Assembly (NCBI GenBank): GCA_002423435.1
Contig: DIWE01000042.1
Span: forward strand, 1 to 64,000
Reading direction: 5' to 3'
Length of the DNA stretch: 64,000 bases
From: Clostridiales bacterium UBA6114
Lineage (GTDB): Bacteria > Bacillota > Clostridia > Oscillospirales > Butyricicoccaceae
The position numbers were made by a program, and so were the translations under genes. Positions 7,795-16,395 of the stretch are shown in pieces. The notes under the pieces were generated by a model, which saw only the letters and a list, made by a program, of their open reading frames with translations, was not told where the DNA came from and did no database searches. Every line of letters starts with the position of its first letter. The stretch's first letter is position 1.

Positions 7795-8820
7795 ATGACA
7801 TTAAAGGACATCGCTAAGATTGCCGGCGTGTCAATTTCTACGGTTTCACGTGTGATAAATTCCCCTGATAATAGCTTCGCCACCGAGCAGGTCCGTGACC
7901 GGATATGGAACATTGTCAAGGAAACCGGATATATTCCGAATCAGTCTGCAAAAGATTTAAAAACAAAATCAAACGACCAATATACCGCTCATTCAAAAAC
8001 GATCGCATGTATTTTTGGCCGTACAAAAACCCCGGCGGACAACCCATTCTTTGCGCAGATTGCTCGTGCCATTGAGCAACAGGCACTCAATTTCGGATTT
8101 GTTCTATCCTCTTCGTATTCCATTTTCGACATAAACGACCCGTCTGTTTTTCAAAGGATTACATCGTTAAAGGCCGACGGGGCTATTATTCTTGGCAGGT
8201 TTGAGGGAAATACAAGATCATTTTTTGAAAATAATTATAAAAATCTTGTCTATACCGGCTTAAACAGTATAGACGCTGAGTGGGATCAGGTAATTTGCGA
8301 CGGATATGCAGCCTCCATAACTGCTCTTGAGCATTTGATTCACAATGGTCACAGGCGTATTGCCTATGTCGGGGAAACGGAAAATGAAATCCGCTATATG
8401 GCGTATAAAGATATGCTTCGGTGCAAAAACATCCCATTTGAAGCATCCCTTGTCGGAAGCTGCCCATTAAACGGCGCGGGCGGTTACGCGGGTGCTGAGC
8501 GCTTGCTCAAAAAAGCAGCCCCGGCGCCTACCGCCGTGTTTTGCGCCAATGATATCACCGCGATCGGCGCAGTACGGCGAATTTTAGAAAGCGGGCTGAG
8601 AATACCGCAGGACATATCCGTCGTTAGTATCGACAATATTGATGTCGCTCAATATGTTTCCCCCATGCTCACAACCGTTGGCATACCAAAAGACGAGCTT
8701 GGGAAAATGGCGACTCGTATGTTGGTGGACAGAATTAATAAAGGGCACCATTTGCCTATGAAGCTCCTTTTGCCTCATAAACTTATCATTAGGGAAAGCA
8801 CTGGCAAGGTACCGCGATAA
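7795..8820 (+). CDS. LacI-family transcriptional regulator
   Basis: About 341 residues. It opens with the LacI helix-turn-helix (TLKDIAKIAGVSISTVSRVI), the hinge region with AKDLKTKS, then a periplasmic-binding-protein-like sensor domain (IACIFGRTKTPADNPFFAQI, AVFCANDITAIGA, TVGIPKDELGKMA). The start is placed at the ATG before TLKDIAK; a TTG two codons earlier is better spaced from AAGGAAGG and may be used. An open frame continues upstream to 7633 but that stretch has no LacI character. Expected role: a sugar-responsive repressor of the adjacent epimerase and of itself, supported by three similar operator-like sites. The ligand is unknown. Confidence 0.9.
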   Translation: MTLKDIAKIAGVSISTVSRVINSPDNSFATEQVRDRIWNIVKETGYIPNQSAKDLKTKSNDQYTAHSKTIACIFGRTKTPADNPFFAQIARAIEQQALNFGFVLSSSYSIFDINDPSVFQRITSLKADGAIILGRFEGNTRSFFENNYKNLVYTGLNSIDAEWDQVICDGYAASITALEHLIHNGHRRIAYVGETENEIRYMAYKDMLRCKNIPFEASLVGSCPLNGAGGYAGAERLLKKAAPAPTAVFCANDITAIGAVRRILESGLRIPQDISVVSIDNIDVAQYVSPMLTTVGIPKDELGKMATRMLVDRINKGHHLPMKLLLPHKLIIRESTGKVPR

Positions 8821-9341
8821 TAATAAATTTTTACGCCGTGCCGCTTACTTGAAAAACGTCTGCAAATTGCCTGCTAGAAAAATACCCGTAATAATCATGC
8901 AACAGTGCGATATCTTGCCATAATATTTTTATTAATGATTTTTAATACTGCTAAATAGGATGATGGCGAAAACTTGCATAAAGTTTAACGCTGTTTCGTT
9001 CATTTGCTCCAGCTTTTACAATTTCATTTGTCGCAATCTGATGGAAATGCGTTAATTGATCATTCAAATTGTCCATGTTTAAACCCTCGTATAAATGTTT
9101 GGTTTCTTAGTTCAACTGTCGTTTATCAAATATCATATGACTTGTTTTTACTAAGTCCGCTGCGCCATGCATACCTTTCGCTTTTTAACCATGCCCCTGA
9201 GCACTCTTGTCGCTTCGATGTTATAATACTCAGTCTGCAGCATTCTTTCAATTGAATTTTAGTATAACGTTTGCGCGAAGCTGCGGGTTAATCTGACCGC
9301 GTCGGGCTCTTGCCAAATCAAGCGCAACGCTTGATATCCAT
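8821..9341. other. AT-rich gap with no recognisable gene
   Basis: About 520 bases follow the LacI gene. An 83-codon open frame at 9004-9255 has no family resemblance I can see and no convincing ribosome site. The only structure noted is the operator-like site at 9262-9275. It is probably decayed sequence belonging to the second LacI locus whose tail survives downstream. Confidence 0.5.
9262..9275. promoter_or_regulatory. LacI-family operator-like site 3 (inverted copy of site 1)
   Basis: GTATAACGTTTGCG is the exact reverse complement of the 14-base site at 6850-6863. A chance 14-base match within 2.4 kb is unlikely. It lies upstream of the LacI relic, so it may be the leftover control site of a lost gene. 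Confidence 0.55.
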
Positions 9342-9359
9342 TTGGAAACCAGAATTGAG

Positions 9360-9539
9360 ATGGCTACATACTCAAAACCGATGCTGACCACCATTAGAAT
9401 CCCGCGTCAGGAAATCGGCAAATACGCCGTAAAGGTTTTGGTGGACAAAATCGAAAACGGCGGCACCATGCCAATCCGTGTCAATCTGCCGTTCGAGTTG
9501 GTAATCCGGGAAAGCTGCAAAATGCCAACGCTAAAATAG
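9360..9539 (+). pseudogene. LacI-family regulator, C-terminal relic
   Basis: The frame reads MATYSKPMLTTIRIPRQEIG, then KYAVKVLVDKIENGG and LPFELVIRESC to a stop at 9537-9539. This is the last 60 or so residues of a LacI-family sensor domain and closely parallels the end of the intact neighbour (SPMLTTVGIPKDELGKMA and KLIIREST). No DNA-binding domain or main sensor region is present upstream. It is the remnant of a second paralogous regulator gene, probably from an old duplication or an insertion of a related sugar locus. An open frame can be drawn from 9342. Confidence 0.75.
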
Positions 9540-9577
9540 CTTTTATCGGTTCTGCCGATTTGATTAAATGAAAAGAA

Positions 9578-9616
9578 CTCCCGCCGCAGAAAACGTTCTG
9601 CAGCGGGAGCCGTTTT
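9578..9616. terminator. Bidirectional rho-independent terminator
   Basis: A 14-base stem with one mismatch (CTCCCGCCGCAGAA against TTCTGCAGCGGGAG, four-base loop) is followed on the plus strand by CCGTTTTTT and on the minus strand by a T-rich stretch. It separates the LacI relic from the end of the convergent efflux operon. Confidence 0.85.
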
Positions 9617-9633
9617 TTGCGAAAGCTCCGATA

Positions 9634-11013
9634 TCAGCTTACGGCTTTTACGATATGAAACTTTCCGTTTTCGGTGACCTGCGTGTTCCCCTCGACGACC
9701 ACCTGCGCGTCGGGGGACAGACCGCCTGTCACCTCGACATAGGCGTATCGTTTTTCGCCGAGCGCAACGGGCGCCTTTTTGAGTTTATTATTTTCGATCA
9801 CAAAGACGTAAGGGTTGCCGTCCGGCTCCAAAACCGCCCGGAAGGGGACATAGACCTTCCGGTTTTCATCGGATGCGGTCAGCTTCACATTTACATGCAT
9901 CCCGGCCTTAAGCCTGTCTTCCGCGTTTTCGATCGACAGCTTCACGTCGGCAAGCCCTGTTTTCGCGTCGGTTGCGGGGGCTACCGCCGTCACGTTCGCG
10001 TCAAAGGTTTCCCCGGTGCCCGAGGCGGTGACCTGCGCCGGCATGCCGGCAGACACCTGGGAGAGGCCGTTTTCGGTGACATGGATCGTCACCTCCATCG
10101 TCCCCGCGCTGACAATCGTCATAACTGGCGTCTGCGGGGAAATCATGTCCCCGGCGGAGACGTCGCTCATGGCGATCAGGCCGGAAGCGGGCGCTTTTAC
10201 CGACGCGTTGTCGAGCTTTCGCTTTGCGATGTCGAGTGCCGCCTTGGCGGCGTCCGCCTGAGCCGCCGCGCTCTTGATATTTTCGAGGTTTATGGTTCCG
10301 GTCGTCAGTTTGTAATCCTCCTGGGCGCTCGAGAGCGCGAGCCGCGCGTTTTTAAGCCTCGAATCGGCGCTGTTGAGCGCCGTCCGGGCCGAGGCCTTCG
10401 CCGTCTCAAGCTGCGCCTTTGCCGAATCCATTTTGCTTTTCGCCGTATCCAGCGAATATTGAGTTTCTTCGCCGAGCGATACAAGGAGGCTTATCCTGTC
10501 GTAATCGGCCTTCGCCATATCATAGGCCGCCTGCGCCGACGCAATTGTCGTGTTGTTGTCGTACTGTTCCTTCGCAAGCTGATAGGCGGTGGTCGCGTCG
10601 CGAAGCTCGTTTTCCGCGCGCTCGACCGTCTGGCGAAGCTGCAGCTCCGCTTCCTTTGCCGAGCCGCCCGCGACTCTTTCGTAGCTTGCCGCCGCTGCTT
10701 TATAATTTGCCTCAGCCTGATTGTACTGCAGCGCGATGTCGGCGCTGTCGACGGCAAAGAGGACCTGGTCCTTTTCGACTCTCTGCCCCAAAACCGCGTT
10801 GACGCTTACTACCCTGCCGCCGATATCCGAGGTGACAGGCACGTTTTGCTCCGCCTCGAGCGTGCCGCCGTAATCGATATCGCTCGCAAGGCTTTGCGTT
10901 TTCACCCTGGCGGTCGTGATATATACGGCGTCCGACGGCCCGGAAAACGCATAGATGAGAACAGCCAGCAGTAACAAAAGGCATATGGCCCCGGCTATGA
11001 TTCTTTTCTTCAT
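9634..11013 (-). CDS. HlyD/RND-type efflux adaptor (membrane fusion protein)
   Basis: About 459 residues with an N-terminal membrane anchor (KKRIIAGAICLLLLLAVLIY). It continues with a barrel-sandwich half (VTSDIGGRVVSVNAVLGQRV), a long Ala/Gln/Lys-rich coiled-coil hairpin (about residues 95-235), the second lipoyl half (VKAPASGLIAMSDVSAGD) and beta-barrel domains. Such adaptors couple an inner-membrane pump to an exit path or sense the substrate. The start at 11013 has GGGGAG eight bases upstream; an in-frame GTG at 11034 adds seven residues. It is the last gene of the ABC exporter operon, after a second, shorter adaptor. The substrate is unknown. Confidence 0.85.
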   Translation of the reverse strand: MKKRIIAGAICLLLLLAVLIYAFSGPSDAVYITTARVKTQSLASDIDYGGTLEAEQNVPVTSDIGGRVVSVNAVLGQRVEKDQVLFAVDSADIALQYNQAEANYKAAAASYERVAGGSAKEAELQLRQTVERAENELRDATTAYQLAKEQYDNNTTIASAQAAYDMAKADYDRISLLVSLGEETQYSLDTAKSKMDSAKAQLETAKASARTALNSADSRLKNARLALSSAQEDYKLTTGTINLENIKSAAAQADAAKAALDIAKRKLDNASVKAPASGLIAMSDVSAGDMISPQTPVMTIVSAGTMEVTIHVTENGLSQVSAGMPAQVTASGTGETFDANVTAVAPATDAKTGLADVKLSIENAEDRLKAGMHVNVKLTASDENRKVYVPFRAVLEPDGNPYVFVIENNKLKKAPVALGEKRYAYVEVTGGLSPDAQVVVEGNTQVTENGKFHIVKAVS

Positions 11014-11036
11014 GGTAAAGACTCCCCGCATCACAA

Positions 11037-11687
11037 TTAAAAGTGGATGGTGACTTCGGCGTTCATCCCGAACGCCATCGGCAGCTTATCGTCGTTTTCG
11101 ATCTCAACCTTAACCGGTATCAGCTGGGTCACCTTGTTGTATGTACCGCTCGTTGAAAAGCTCATCGATCCGGAAAAATAGGTCTGCGTGGTGCTGTCGA
11201 TCTCGGTTACCCTGCCGTGAAAGGTTTTTCCCTTGTAGGCGTCGATCTTCACATCCACGCTCTGCCCGACGGCGATCTTCATGATCTTTGTCTCCTCAAC
11301 GTTTACGCCGATATACATATTGTCGGTGTCCGCGACGATTGCGAGCTCGCTTCCAGCGGCTTGCATCTGCCCCGCGAGCGCGTCGCATCTGACCACGGTG
11401 CCGTCGATCGGGGACGAGATGTAGGGCAGGGTCTCCTGCCTTCCGAGAACCTCGTCCTTAGAAACGAAATCGCCCTCGCGCGCGTTCCATTCCAGAAGCT
11501 TCCCGGACGAGACGGCCGCGACGGGGAACATTTTTGCCGTGACCTTCGCGTTGTCCGTGTGAAAGGTGCTCATCGAAACCGACAGGTAGTAATACCCGGC
11601 GGCGCAGCCCGAAATGACGACCGCCGCCAATAAAATATACAGTTTTTTCCGGATTCCCTTTGACAAGTTACTCAGAGGATTCTTCAT
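11037..11687 (-). CDS. HlyD-family secretion protein, short form
   Basis: A 216-residue adaptor with one N-terminal membrane helix (KKLYILLAAVVISGCAAGYYY), a single lipoyl-like segment split as FPVAAVSSGKLLEWNAREGD and YISSPIDGTVVRCDALAGQ, and a beta-barrel region (NMYIGVNVEETKIMKIAVGQ, then SVDVKIDAYKGK). The coiled-coil hairpin usual in HlyD is almost absent, since the two lipoyl halves are only about 20 residues apart. It resembles the EmrA/HlyD_D23 group. It is encoded 20 bases downstream of the ABC half-transporter gene and just before the larger adaptor, so one operon supplies two different adaptors to one heterodimeric pump. Confidence 0.82.
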   Translation of the reverse strand: MKNPLSNLSKGIRKKLYILLAAVVISGCAAGYYYLSVSMSTFHTDNAKVTAKMFPVAAVSSGKLLEWNAREGDFVSKDEVLGRQETLPYISSPIDGTVVRCDALAGQMQAAGSELAIVADTDNMYIGVNVEETKIMKIAVGQSVDVKIDAYKGKTFHGRVTEIDSTTQTYFSGSMSFSTSGTYNKVTQLIPVKVEIENDDKLPMAFGMNAEVTIHF

Positions 11688-11707
11688 ATGAAAATGCTCC
11701 TTTTATA

Positions 11708-13585
11708 TCAAGCTGTTTCCGCTTCACGGTTTTCGAACTGGCTCTGGTAGAGCTCCGCGTAAAATCCGCCTTTTCGGAGCAGCTCGTCGTGGCTGCCCTG
11801 CTCGACGATATTGCCGTCCTTCATCATCAGGATCAGGTCGGCGTCTTTGATCGTCGAAAGGCGGTGGGCGATGACAAAGCTTGTGCGGTTTTTCATCAGA
11901 TTATCCATCGCGCGCTGGATCAGGATTTCCGTCCGCGTGTCGACCGAGCTTGTCGCCTCGTCGAGGATCAGGATCTTCGGATCGGAGAGGATCGTGCGCG
12001 CGATTGTCAGAAGCTGTTTTTGCCCCTGCGAGATATTGCCCGCACCCTCGCTGATCACCATCCGGTACCCGCCCGGCAAGGCGCGGATGAACTCGTCGCA
12101 GTGCGCGGCCTTTGCCGCCTCGGTTACCTGTTCGTTTGTTGCGTCAAAAGTGCCGTAGCGGATATTTTCCAGGATGGTGTCGTTATAGAGCCATGCGTCC
12201 TGGAGCACCATGCCGAACATGGAGCGAAGGTCGCTCCGCTTAAAATCCCGGATATCATGCCCGTCGATCAAAATAGCGCCCTCCGTAACGTCGTAAAACC
12301 GCATCAGGAGCTTGACGATCGTGGTCTTTCCCGCGCCGGTATGGCCGACGATCGCGATCCGCTGGCCCGCTTCGACCTTTGAGGAGAAATGGTGAATGAC
12401 CGTTTTATCGCTGGTGTAGCCGAAGGTGACGTCGCGAAATTCCACGTTCCCTTCAACGTTTTCCGGCACAAACGGATTTTCCGGCTCCTTCGATTCCTCG
12501 TCCTCGCTTAGAAACTCGAAGACGCGCTCGGCCGCGGCGGCCGTGGACTGAAGCGTGTTTGCGATGTTCGCGATCTGGGATATGGGCTGCTGGAAGGTCC
12601 GGACATACTGAATGAACGCCTGGATGTCGCCCACGGTGATGGACCGGTGGATCGCGAGATACCCGCCCAGGATGCAGACGAAAACATAGCCGATATTTCC
12701 GACGGAAGTCATCACCGGCATCATGAGCCCCGATAAAAACTGCGATTTCCAAGCGGAATCGTAAAGCTCGTCGTTTAAGCCGTTAAATTTTTCGACGGCG
12801 TCGGGTTCTCCGTTGAAAACCTGCACCACGTTATGCCCGGAATAAATTTCCTCGATATGTCCGTTTATATGCCCGAGATATTCCTGCTGCTTCTTGAAAT
12901 GCTTTTGGGAGCGCTTTACGATAAACATGATCAGGGAAAAGGACAGCGGCAGGATCAGAAAGGTCACAAGCGTCAAAGGGATGCTGATGGTCAGCATCAT
13001 GATGAGCACGCCGGCAACCGTCGACACCGACGTGATCATCTGCGTCAGGCTCTGGTTTAAGGTCTGGCTCACGGTATCGACGTCGTTCGTCACGCGCGAC
13101 AAAACCTCGCCGTGGGTCCGGGAGTCGAAGTACCGCAGCGGCATGCGGTTCATTTTTTCCGAGATGTCGCGGCGGAGCCGGTAGGTGATTTTCATCGAAA
13201 CGCCCGACATGAGATACCCCTGCGCATAGGAAAAGAGGGCGGATACGATGTAAAGCGCCAGGAGCAGAAGAATACATTTTGCGATATACTCGAAATCGGT
13301 CAAAAGTCCCAAGCCGGCGGCATAGGCCATCAGCCCTTCAAACAGCTTTGTCGTCGCCTTGCCGAGGATTTTCGGCCCCAGAATGGAAAACATGGAGGAG
13401 CAGGCGGCAAGCAGGAAAACGATCCCGATCAGCACCTGAAAATCGGAAACGTATTTGACGAGCGTCTTCATCGTGCCCCTAAAGTCCCTCGCCTTTTCGC
13501 CGGGCATCGCCCCGCCCATCGGTCCCCCGCCCATCATGCCCCCTCTGCGCGGCGGGCGGGCGGGTCCTTTTTGATCCTGACTCAT
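11708..13585 (-). CDS. ABC exporter half-transporter, catalytically canonical subunit
   Basis: A 625-residue fused membrane/ATPase protein. After a Gly/Pro/Arg-rich start come six predicted helices (for example VLIGIVFLLAACSSMFSILG and ITSVSTVAGVLIMMLTISI). The nucleotide-binding domain has Walker A GHTGAGKTT near residue 417, signature ISQGQKQLL, Walker B ILILDEAT near residue 541 with the catalytic Glu, and AHRLST. It overlaps the preceding gene by four bases (ATGA), which favours coupled synthesis of the two halves. With its partner it should form a heterodimeric multidrug or peptide exporter of the LmrCD/BmrCD/TM287-288 type, powered mainly at the site containing this Glu. Confidence 0.93.
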   Translation of the reverse strand: MSQDQKGPARPPRRGGMMGGGPMGGAMPGEKARDFRGTMKTLVKYVSDFQVLIGIVFLLAACSSMFSILGPKILGKATTKLFEGLMAYAAGLGLLTDFEYIAKCILLLLALYIVSALFSYAQGYLMSGVSMKITYRLRRDISEKMNRMPLRYFDSRTHGEVLSRVTNDVDTVSQTLNQSLTQMITSVSTVAGVLIMMLTISIPLTLVTFLILPLSFSLIMFIVKRSQKHFKKQQEYLGHINGHIEEIYSGHNVVQVFNGEPDAVEKFNGLNDELYDSAWKSQFLSGLMMPVMTSVGNIGYVFVCILGGYLAIHRSITVGDIQAFIQYVRTFQQPISQIANIANTLQSTAAAAERVFEFLSEDEESKEPENPFVPENVEGNVEFRDVTFGYTSDKTVIHHFSSKVEAGQRIAIVGHTGAGKTTIVKLLMRFYDVTEGAILIDGHDIRDFKRSDLRSMFGMVLQDAWLYNDTILENIRYGTFDATNEQVTEAAKAAHCDEFIRALPGGYRMVISEGAGNISQGQKQLLTIARTILSDPKILILDEATSSVDTRTEILIQRAMDNLMKNRTSFVIAHRLSTIKDADLILMMKDGNIVEQGSHDELLRKGGFYAELYQSQFENREAETA

Positions 13586-15309
13586 TTCAGTTCCTCCTGA
13601 CTCAGCTGCGACAGTGCGATCTCACGGTAGATTTCGCAGCGGTCCATCAGCTCCTCGTGCGTGCCCGTGCCAACGATCCGGCCCTGGTCGAGCACAATAA
13701 TCCGGTCGGCCGAAAGCACGGTGCTGATTCTCTGCGCGACGATCAGGGCGGTGCTTTCTCCGGTCTCCTTCTTAAGCTCCGCGCGAAGGGCCGCGTCCGT
13801 TTTGAAATCGAGCGCGGAAAAGGAATCGTCGAATATATAAATCTGCGGCTTTTTGACGAGAGCGCGGGCGATGGAAAGCCGCTGCTTCTGGCCGCCGGAA
13901 ACGTTCGTGCCTCCCTGCGCGATCGAGGTTTCGAGCCGCTCGGGGTTTTCCTCGATGATCTCGGTCGCCTGCGCGATGGAGGCCGCCTTATAAAGCGCCG
14001 CCTCGTCCGCCGTTTTATCGCCGTAGGAGAGATTGCTGCCGATGGTGCCGGAAAACAAAACGGCCTTTTGGGGGACATATCCGAGATTTCTTCTCAGATC
14101 CTGGAGCTTTATCCGCCTGATATCGACCCCGTCGAGCAGGATCTCCCCGCCGGTCGCGTCGTAAAACCGCGGGATCAGGTTTAAAAGCGTCGATTTCCCG
14201 CAGCCGGTCGCGCCGATAAACGCCGTCACCTGTCCGGGCTCGGCCCGGAAGCTTAAGTCGTGCAGCACGTCCTCCGATGCGCCGGGATAGCGGAAGCACA
14301 CGCCCTTAAACTCGATAACGCCGCGGCAGCGGTCAAGGCTCAGCGCGTCGGGCGCGTCTTTTACCGATGCCTCGCTCTCCAGCACATCCGCGATGCGGGC
14401 GGCGGAAACCGACGCGCGCGGGACCATGATGAAGGTGATCGACATCATTAAAAACGCCATGATGATCTGCATGACGTACTGCATATACGCCATCATTTCG
14501 CCGACGTCCATCCGAAACGCCGACACCTGCTTTGCGCCCACCCATACGACCAGTACCGTGACGAGGTTCATCAAAAGCATCATCGACGGCATCATCCCCG
14601 CCATCAGGCGGTTTACATAAAGCATCGTGTCGGTCAGGTCGCGGTTTGCCTTGTCAAAGCGCTTTTCCTCGAAGCGCTGCGTGTTGAACGCCCGGATCAC
14701 GGGCATGCCCTCGAGATTTTCGCGCACGACCAGGTTCAGCCGGTCGATCAGGCTCTGGATGCGCCTGAAACGCGGAAGCGCGAGGGAAAATAAGGTCGCG
14801 ATGATCCCGATCAAAACGACCACGGCGACAAAAATAATCCACGACATCGACCGGCTGTTTGCGAGCGCGTGCACGACGCCGCCGATCCCCATGATCGGCG
14901 CATAGAACACGATGCGGATCAGCATGACGGTGAGCATCTGGATCTGGGTGATATCGTTTGTCGTCCGCGTGATCAGCGAGGAGGTGGAAAATTTGTCAAA
15001 CTCCGCGTTTGAGAAGGTTTCGACCTTTTCAAACAGGTCTTTCCTTATCGCTTTGCTGATTCCGGCGGCGACCCTTGAGGCAAGATACCCGACCGAAACC
15101 GAAAAAACGGTGCTTAGGATCGACACCCCGAGCATCTCAAGGCCCGTTTTGATGATATAAAAGGAATCGCCGTTGGCTATGCCCTGATTTACGATATCGG
15201 ACATGAAATCCGGTAAGGCGAGGTCGCACATCGCCTGAAAAAACAAAAGCAAAACGGCGGCCGCTATTACAAAAACATAAGGCTCGGCGTAGTTTTTAAG
15301 CCGTGTCAT
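13582..15309 (-). CDS. ABC exporter half-transporter, degenerate-site subunit
   Basis: A 575-residue ABC half-transporter. The membrane domain starts with YAEPYVFVIAAAVLLLFFQA. Walker A is GATGCGKST near residue 368, the signature is VSGGQKQRLS and the switch region is AQRIST. The Walker B end reads IFDDSFSALD near residue 492: the catalytic Glu is Asp and the switch His is Gln. That pattern is characteristic of the non-hydrolysing site in heterodimeric exporters. It is the first gene of the operon, under a promoter that carries the palindrome TATGGTACCATA, and faces a divergent TetR gene. Likely substrates are drugs, peptides or lipids; none can be named. Confidence 0.93.
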   Translation of the reverse strand: MTRLKNYAEPYVFVIAAAVLLLFFQAMCDLALPDFMSDIVNQGIANGDSFYIIKTGLEMLGVSILSTVFSVSVGYLASRVAAGISKAIRKDLFEKVETFSNAEFDKFSTSSLITRTTNDITQIQMLTVMLIRIVFYAPIMGIGGVVHALANSRSMSWIIFVAVVVLIGIIATLFSLALPRFRRIQSLIDRLNLVVRENLEGMPVIRAFNTQRFEEKRFDKANRDLTDTMLYVNRLMAGMMPSMMLLMNLVTVLVVWVGAKQVSAFRMDVGEMMAYMQYVMQIIMAFLMMSITFIMVPRASVSAARIADVLESEASVKDAPDALSLDRCRGVIEFKGVCFRYPGASEDVLHDLSFRAEPGQVTAFIGATGCGKSTLLNLIPRFYDATGGEILLDGVDIRRIKLQDLRRNLGYVPQKAVLFSGTIGSNLSYGDKTADEAALYKAASIAQATEIIEENPERLETSIAQGGTNVSGGQKQRLSIARALVKKPQIYIFDDSFSALDFKTDAALRAELKKETGESTALIVAQRISTVLSADRIIVLDQGRIVGTGTHEELMDRCEIYREIALSQLSQEELK

Positions 15310-15347
15310 TTAAGAAGGGAGCCCCTTTCAACTGTGAACATGAAATT

Positions 15348-15376
15348 ATGATACTATGGTACCATAAATATGTCAA
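15348..15376 (-). promoter_or_regulatory. Promoter of the ABC exporter operon
   Basis: On the minus strand TTGACA (15376-15371) and TATCAT (15353-15348) are separated by exactly 17 bases, 39 bases before the first start codon. The spacer contains the 12-base palindrome described next, so a bound repressor would block polymerase. Confidence 0.75.
15355..15366. promoter_or_regulatory. Palindromic operator TATGGTACCATA, probable TetR site
   Basis: A perfect 12-base palindrome lying wholly within the promoter spacer of the exporter operon, between it and a divergent TetR-family gene. Position and symmetry make it the likely operator for that regulator. Confidence 0.65.
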
Positions 15377-15456
15377 GCAATTGGGTAATTATTTGTACAT
15401 TGATATCAATTTTGTTTGACTTTGCGTCGATCTGTTGATAACATATAAAAAAGGCT

Positions 15457-15468
15457 GATCATATGATC
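15457..15468. promoter_or_regulatory. Second palindrome GATCATATGATC upstream of the TetR gene
   Basis: A perfect 12-base palindrome downstream of a weak plus-strand promoter candidate (TTGACT at 15416, TAACAT at 15439, 17-base spacer) and 100 bases before the TetR gene. It could be an autoregulatory site. It does not match TATGGTACCATA, so support is modest. Confidence 0.35.
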
Positions 15469-15568
15469 GTTTAACGTTCATCATAACCAAGGTTATCAAA
15501 AGAACGAAAAGGAATCTTGAAAAATCTTATAAAATTTTTAGGCTATATAATAAAAGAGGTGAACCGGT

Positions 15569-16192
15569 ATGGGAAATGAAAACGCGACAAAAAAGCGCAT
15601 CCGGGACGAGGCGCTGAAGCTGATCAATGAAAAGGGCTTTGAAAACGTAACATTATCCGACATCTGCGAGGCCAGCGGCATCAACAAGCACACGTTTTAT
15701 TATTATTTCAAGGCGAAGGACGAGCTCTTAAAACAGTTTTACAACATTCCATGCCATTTGGACGCCTTCGACCTTTCAAATATTTTTACAAGCGACTCCT
15801 TTGTCGAGCAGCTATGGCTCCTGCGCAAAAAAATAATCGGCTTTTTAACCGGCTCCGGCGTCACCATAACAAAACAGCTGCTGATCAAAAACTTAAGCAG
15901 CGATGTCGGCACCTTCACGCTTTCCGAGGAGCGCAAGCGGCTTATGGCGCTGCAAAAGACCCTCATTGAAAAAGGGCAGGCAAGTGGAGAGATCCTGAGC
16001 AAAACAGGCTCCGACGTCCTTCTCGTTTTGCTCAACCAGTCGATGTATTCCGCCATTTTTACGTGGTGCGTCAAAAACGGCTCCTTCGACATATGGGATT
16101 TTATGCGCTTCATGTTTGAAAAAATCCTCCAGGTGTCGGAAGAGCACTGTAAAATGCGGGACTTCTCTCTGCACGAGGTCTGGAAGGTGTAA
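15569..16192 (+). CDS. TetR-family regulator, divergent from the ABC exporter operon
   Basis: A 207-residue TetR protein. The N-terminal helix-turn-helix is seen in IRDEALKLINEKGFENVTLS, DICEASGINKHTFYYYFKAK and DELLKQFY, while the C-terminal ligand domain is unlike any I can name. Its ATG follows GAGGTGAACCGGT. It is transcribed away from the heterodimeric ABC/adaptor operon with a 259-base shared control region containing a palindromic operator in the operon promoter. This is the classic arrangement for a local repressor released by the pump's substrate. The inducer is unknown. Confidence 0.9.
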   Translation: MGNENATKKRIRDEALKLINEKGFENVTLSDICEASGINKHTFYYYFKAKDELLKQFYNIPCHLDAFDLSNIFTSDSFVEQLWLLRKKIIGFLTGSGVTITKQLLIKNLSSDVGTFTLSEERKRLMALQKTLIEKGQASGEILSKTGSDVLLVLLNQSMYSAIFTWCVKNGSFDIWDFMRFMFEKILQVSEEHCKMRDFSLHEVWKV

Positions 16193-16316
16193 GGGGGGTT
16201 GGCCCATAGACGCCGAAAGACGGCTTCCGCCCATCACCGGTTGCCGCCTTTTCTTTTTTCCTCGGGACACAGTTTCGGCAACAATTTTTCGCGCAAATCC
16301 ATTGCAAACGGCGCGG

Positions 16317-16345
16317 TTGACAAATCGCGGGCGGAGGCATATAAT
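16317..16345 (+). promoter_or_regulatory. Consensus promoter of the second efflux operon
   Basis: TTGACA (16317-16322), a 17-base spacer and TATAAT (16340-16345): a perfect sigma-A consensus promoter, about 50 bases before the GTG start of the ABC ATPase. Such a strong promoter needs a repressor; an inverted repeat follows at once. Confidence 0.85.
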
Positions 16346-16350
16346 ACAGA

Positions 16351-16370
16351 CCGAGTGATTACTCAGTCGG
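16351..16370. promoter_or_regulatory. 20-base imperfect inverted repeat at the transcription start, probable TetR operator
   Basis: CCGAGTGATT and ACTCAGTCGG form an inverted repeat matching at 8 of 10 positions. It starts five bases after the -10 hexamer, covering the expected +1. The operon it controls includes its own TetR gene (third gene), so this is the probable autoregulatory operator. Confidence 0.65.
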
Positions 16371-16395
16371 AAATCTTTTCGGAAGGGGCTGCGCT

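Noticed and set aside
9568..10974. 468-codon plus-strand open frame opposite the HlyD-type adaptor
   Set aside because: It is Arg/Gly/Val-rich antisense shadow of a well-supported adaptor gene, with no recognisable domain and no ribosome site.
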